A stretch of DNA of 15,051 nucleotides, taken from positions 2,425 through 17,475 of the forward strand of contig MGZO01000020.1 in NCBI GenBank assembly GCA_001802655.1, given 5' to 3'. Shown here in pieces: positions 15,015-15,051 of this stretch. This DNA comes from Hydrogenophilales bacterium RIFOXYD1_FULL_62_11 (GTDB lineage Bacteria > Pseudomonadota > Gammaproteobacteria > Burkholderiales > Thiobacillaceae). Position numbers and translations under genes: made by a program. A model generated the notes under the pieces. It was not told the origin of the DNA. It saw nothing but the letters and a program-made list of their open reading frames with translations, and ran no database searches. Within the stretch, counting starts at the first letter, position 1, and each line of letters begins with the position of its first letter.

Positions 15015-15051
15015 TCCCCAAAAAGGGAATCGAGGGCGCCATGTTTTTTTC

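Noticed and set aside
15014..15029. TTCCC/GGGAA hairpin beside the rightward sigma-54 promoter
   Set aside because: A five-base stem spanning the predicted start site would not be fully in the transcript; probably chance.
15032..15051. GAGGG followed by ATG at 15041 as a possible gene start
   Set aside because: It lies only about 16 bases from the predicted sigma-54 start and reads M-F-F into the window edge, unlike the beginning of NifH; too little sequence to judge.
1..15051. tRNA, rRNA, CRISPR array or insertion sequence
   Set aside because: I found no cloverleaf-like sequence, no regularly spaced repeats, and no transposase or terminal repeats on either strand by eye.

Overview
The window reads as chromosomal DNA of a GC-rich, nitrogen-fixing proteobacterium. 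A betaproteobacterium is my best guess, from the style of the LysR/azoreductase/pirin genes and the multi-sensor c-di-GMP signalling genes, but the phylum-level call is inference. It holds 11 protein genes (one cut by the left edge), no RNA genes and no recognisable mobile element. The right edge is the start of a nif region.

Region 1 (1-6702, + strand) is a three-gene signalling operon. It has a very large hybrid histidine kinase (PAS and GAF sensors, kinase core, one degenerate and one intact receiver, HPt), then a receiver-EAL c-di-GMP phosphodiesterase of RocR type, then a protein with a dead receiver, a helical linker and an intact receiver but no output domain. Gaps are 12 bp and a 4-bp ATGA overlap. 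The likely flow is sensor kinase to internal REC to HPt to the REC domains of the two downstream proteins, setting c-di-GMP level. Bases 6703-7002 have no convincing gene but are rich in dyads.

Region 2 (7003-9472) is a redox/electrophile-type cluster: a LysR regulator on the minus strand, divergent from an FMN-dependent NADH-azoreductase (azoR), followed by a pirin-family cupin with all four metal ligands.

Region 3 (9505-14789, minus strand) is a tightly packed nitrogenase-switch operon. In transcription order it encodes a receiver-like protein lacking the phospho-aspartate, DraT (ADP-ribosyltransferase that inactivates dinitrogenase reductase), DraG (the glycohydrolase that restores it), a fusion of an ArsC-like nitrogenase-associated domain to a SagB-type flavin oxidoreductase, a rhodanese-ankyrin fusion, and a small unrecognised protein. 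Four of the five junctions are overlaps or a 2-base gap, so these proteins are probably made together.

Region 4 (14790-15051) is a divergent control region. A near-perfect sigma-54 promoter points right, out of the window and probably into nifH. A weaker sigma-54-like site points left at the draT operon. Between them lie two exact TGT-N10-ACA NifA sites, placed almost symmetrically, at about -90 and -117 from both predicted transcription starts. This suggests one activator platform drives both the presumed nif structural genes and the post-translational switch that controls their product.
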